A stretch of DNA of 6,907 nucleotides from an uncultured Prevotella sp. GTDB taxonomy: Bacteria > Bacteroidota > Bacteroidia > Bacteroidales > Bacteroidaceae. Shown in pieces: positions 6,154-6,907 of this stretch; the stretch's first letter is position 1; each line of letters begins with the position of its first letter. The stretch is from the NCBI GenBank assembly GCA_945788545.1, contig CALZMK010000077.1, forward strand, positions 1 to 6,907, in the 5' to 3' direction. Position numbers and translations under genes: made by a program. The notes beneath the pieces were generated by a model. It did no database searches, had not been told where the DNA came from, and worked only from the letters and a program-made list of their open reading frames with translations.

Positions 6154-6907
6154 TCAATACGAAGCCTGGCAAGGAATGCCTATGGCTATGACTCGGTCGC
6201 GTATGGAATCGAGCTCCTCGTGGGTAGCTTTTTCGAGTCCATAGGCAGGGGTCTCGCGGTCGATTGTATATACCATAACCTCGCGAGGTGCTATTTCCCT
6301 TACTGCCTCAAGCCATGGAAGCACATACTCGTCGGTGGTATTGTCAATACTCTCGCCATTGTAGGTGCCCTTCATAAACATCGTCTGGATGATGAGATGC
6401 CCATTGAATGCTTTCATCCTGTCGATGATACGCTTAACGTCGTATGCCCCTGAAGGTCGGTCCACCTTATTAATATATATAGGGTCGATAGTGTCGAGCT
6501 TGAGGATGTTGTTGTCAACACTCATGAGGGCATCGTGAACATCGGGGCGATGGATGAATGTGGAGTTGCTCAATACCGACACCTTTGCATCGGGGAAATA
6601 CTCGTTGCGCAGACGTATCACATCCTTCATGATGGCGGCAAACTGTGGATGAGAGGTGGGTTCACCATTACCGGCAAAGGTGAGGACATCAGGATGTGGA
6701 CCATTGGCCTTCATATCGCGCAATCTTTCCTCAAGGGCTACTATTACTTCCTTATGAGTGGGTAGTTTTGACTTTGGACGATGATCGGTATTGAATCCAC
6801 ATTCGCAATAGATACAATCGAATGTGCACACCTTACCGTCGTGCGGCAGCAGGTTGATACCAAGCGACACACCAAGGCGACGGCTATGTATAGGCCCGAA
6901 GATGGGC
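6154..6907 (-). CDS. Radical SAM protein (COG0731-like Fe-S oxidoreductase), start just beyond the window
   Basis: The minus-strand frame is open to the right edge and reads PIFGPIHSRRLGVSLGINLL, a typical beginning for this family, so the GTG at 6868-6870 is internal and probably only a few residues are missing. About 250 residues are visible. The radical SAM cluster motif CTFDCIYC (CxxxCxxC, bases 6805-6828) binds the 4Fe-4S cluster that cleaves S-adenosylmethionine, and the next residues add another Cys (CECG). AGNGEPTSHP is the SAM-binding GGE-type motif, and LSNST and LKLDT match further barrel strands. The family resembles archaeal wyosine synthetase-like proteins, but bacterial members have no firmly known substrate, so no specific reaction is assigned. 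The gene converges on the regulator gene and ends at a shared terminator; it is probably unrelated to the efflux cluster. Confidence 0.9.
   Translation of the reverse strand, partial: PIFGPIHSRRLGVSLGINLLPHDGKVCTFDCIYCECGFNTDHRPKSKLPTHKEVIVALEERLRDMKANGPHPDVLTFAGNGEPTSHPQFAAIMKDVIRLRNEYFPDAKVSVLSNSTFIHRPDVHDALMSVDNNILKLDTIDPIYINKVDRPSGAYDVKRIIDRMKAFNGHLIIQTMFMKGTYNGESIDNTTDEYVLPWLEAVREIAPREVMVYTIDRETPAYGLEKATHEELDSIRDRVIAIGIPCQASY

Noticed and set aside
6868..6870. GTG as the start of the radical SAM gene
   Set aside because: The frame continues upstream to the window edge with the family-typical FGPIHSRRLG, so the true start is beyond the window.

Overview
The window looks like chromosome of a Bacteroidales bacterium, most likely Prevotella or a close relative. 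The case rests on four things: A-rich, Shine-Dalgarno-poor leaders before ATG starts; protein types common in that order (a lipoprotein TolC-type factor, a periplasmic helical-repeat/AraC membrane regulator); a TAnnTTTG-type promoter element; and moderate GC with AT-rich gaps. This is judged by eye, not by a database search.

Layout: (1) 1-2197, +, the C-terminal two thirds of an HAE1/AcrB-type RND efflux pump, cut by the left edge. (2) 2198-2267, a gap with a 9-bp tandem repeat and a GGAG/CTCC hairpin. (3) 2268-3653, +, an intact OprM/TolC-like outer membrane lipoprotein. (4) 3654-3708, a gap with an 8-bp tandem repeat ending next to the start codon. (5) 3709-4491, +, a left-handed beta-helix acyltransferase of the LpxA family whose substrate-site residues differ from canonical LpxA. 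(6) 4516-5951, +, a membrane regulator with signal peptide, periplasmic helical repeats, one membrane helix and a cytosolic AraC-type domain. Its DNA-binding half lies in another frame, so the gene is broken by a frameshift (or the sequence has an error). (7) 5952-6153, a convergent intergenic region with a promoter-like element pointing left, a cluster of GGGAAAATC-like motifs and a 17-bp perfect terminator hairpin. (8) 6154-6907, -, a radical SAM protein whose first few codons lie past the right edge.

The four plus-strand genes are tightly spaced (70, 55 and 24 nt) with no terminator between them, so they could form one transcript. Pump and outer membrane factor supply two parts of a tripartite exporter; the membrane fusion protein is expected just left of the window. 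The LpxA-like enzyme suggests a link to envelope acylation, and the regulator may have sensed an envelope or periplasmic signal. These functional links are inference. I saw no mobile element, CRISPR array, tRNA or rRNA, and no clearly new multi-gene system. The most interesting items are the divergent LpxA-like enzyme inside an efflux locus and the frameshifted membrane regulator.
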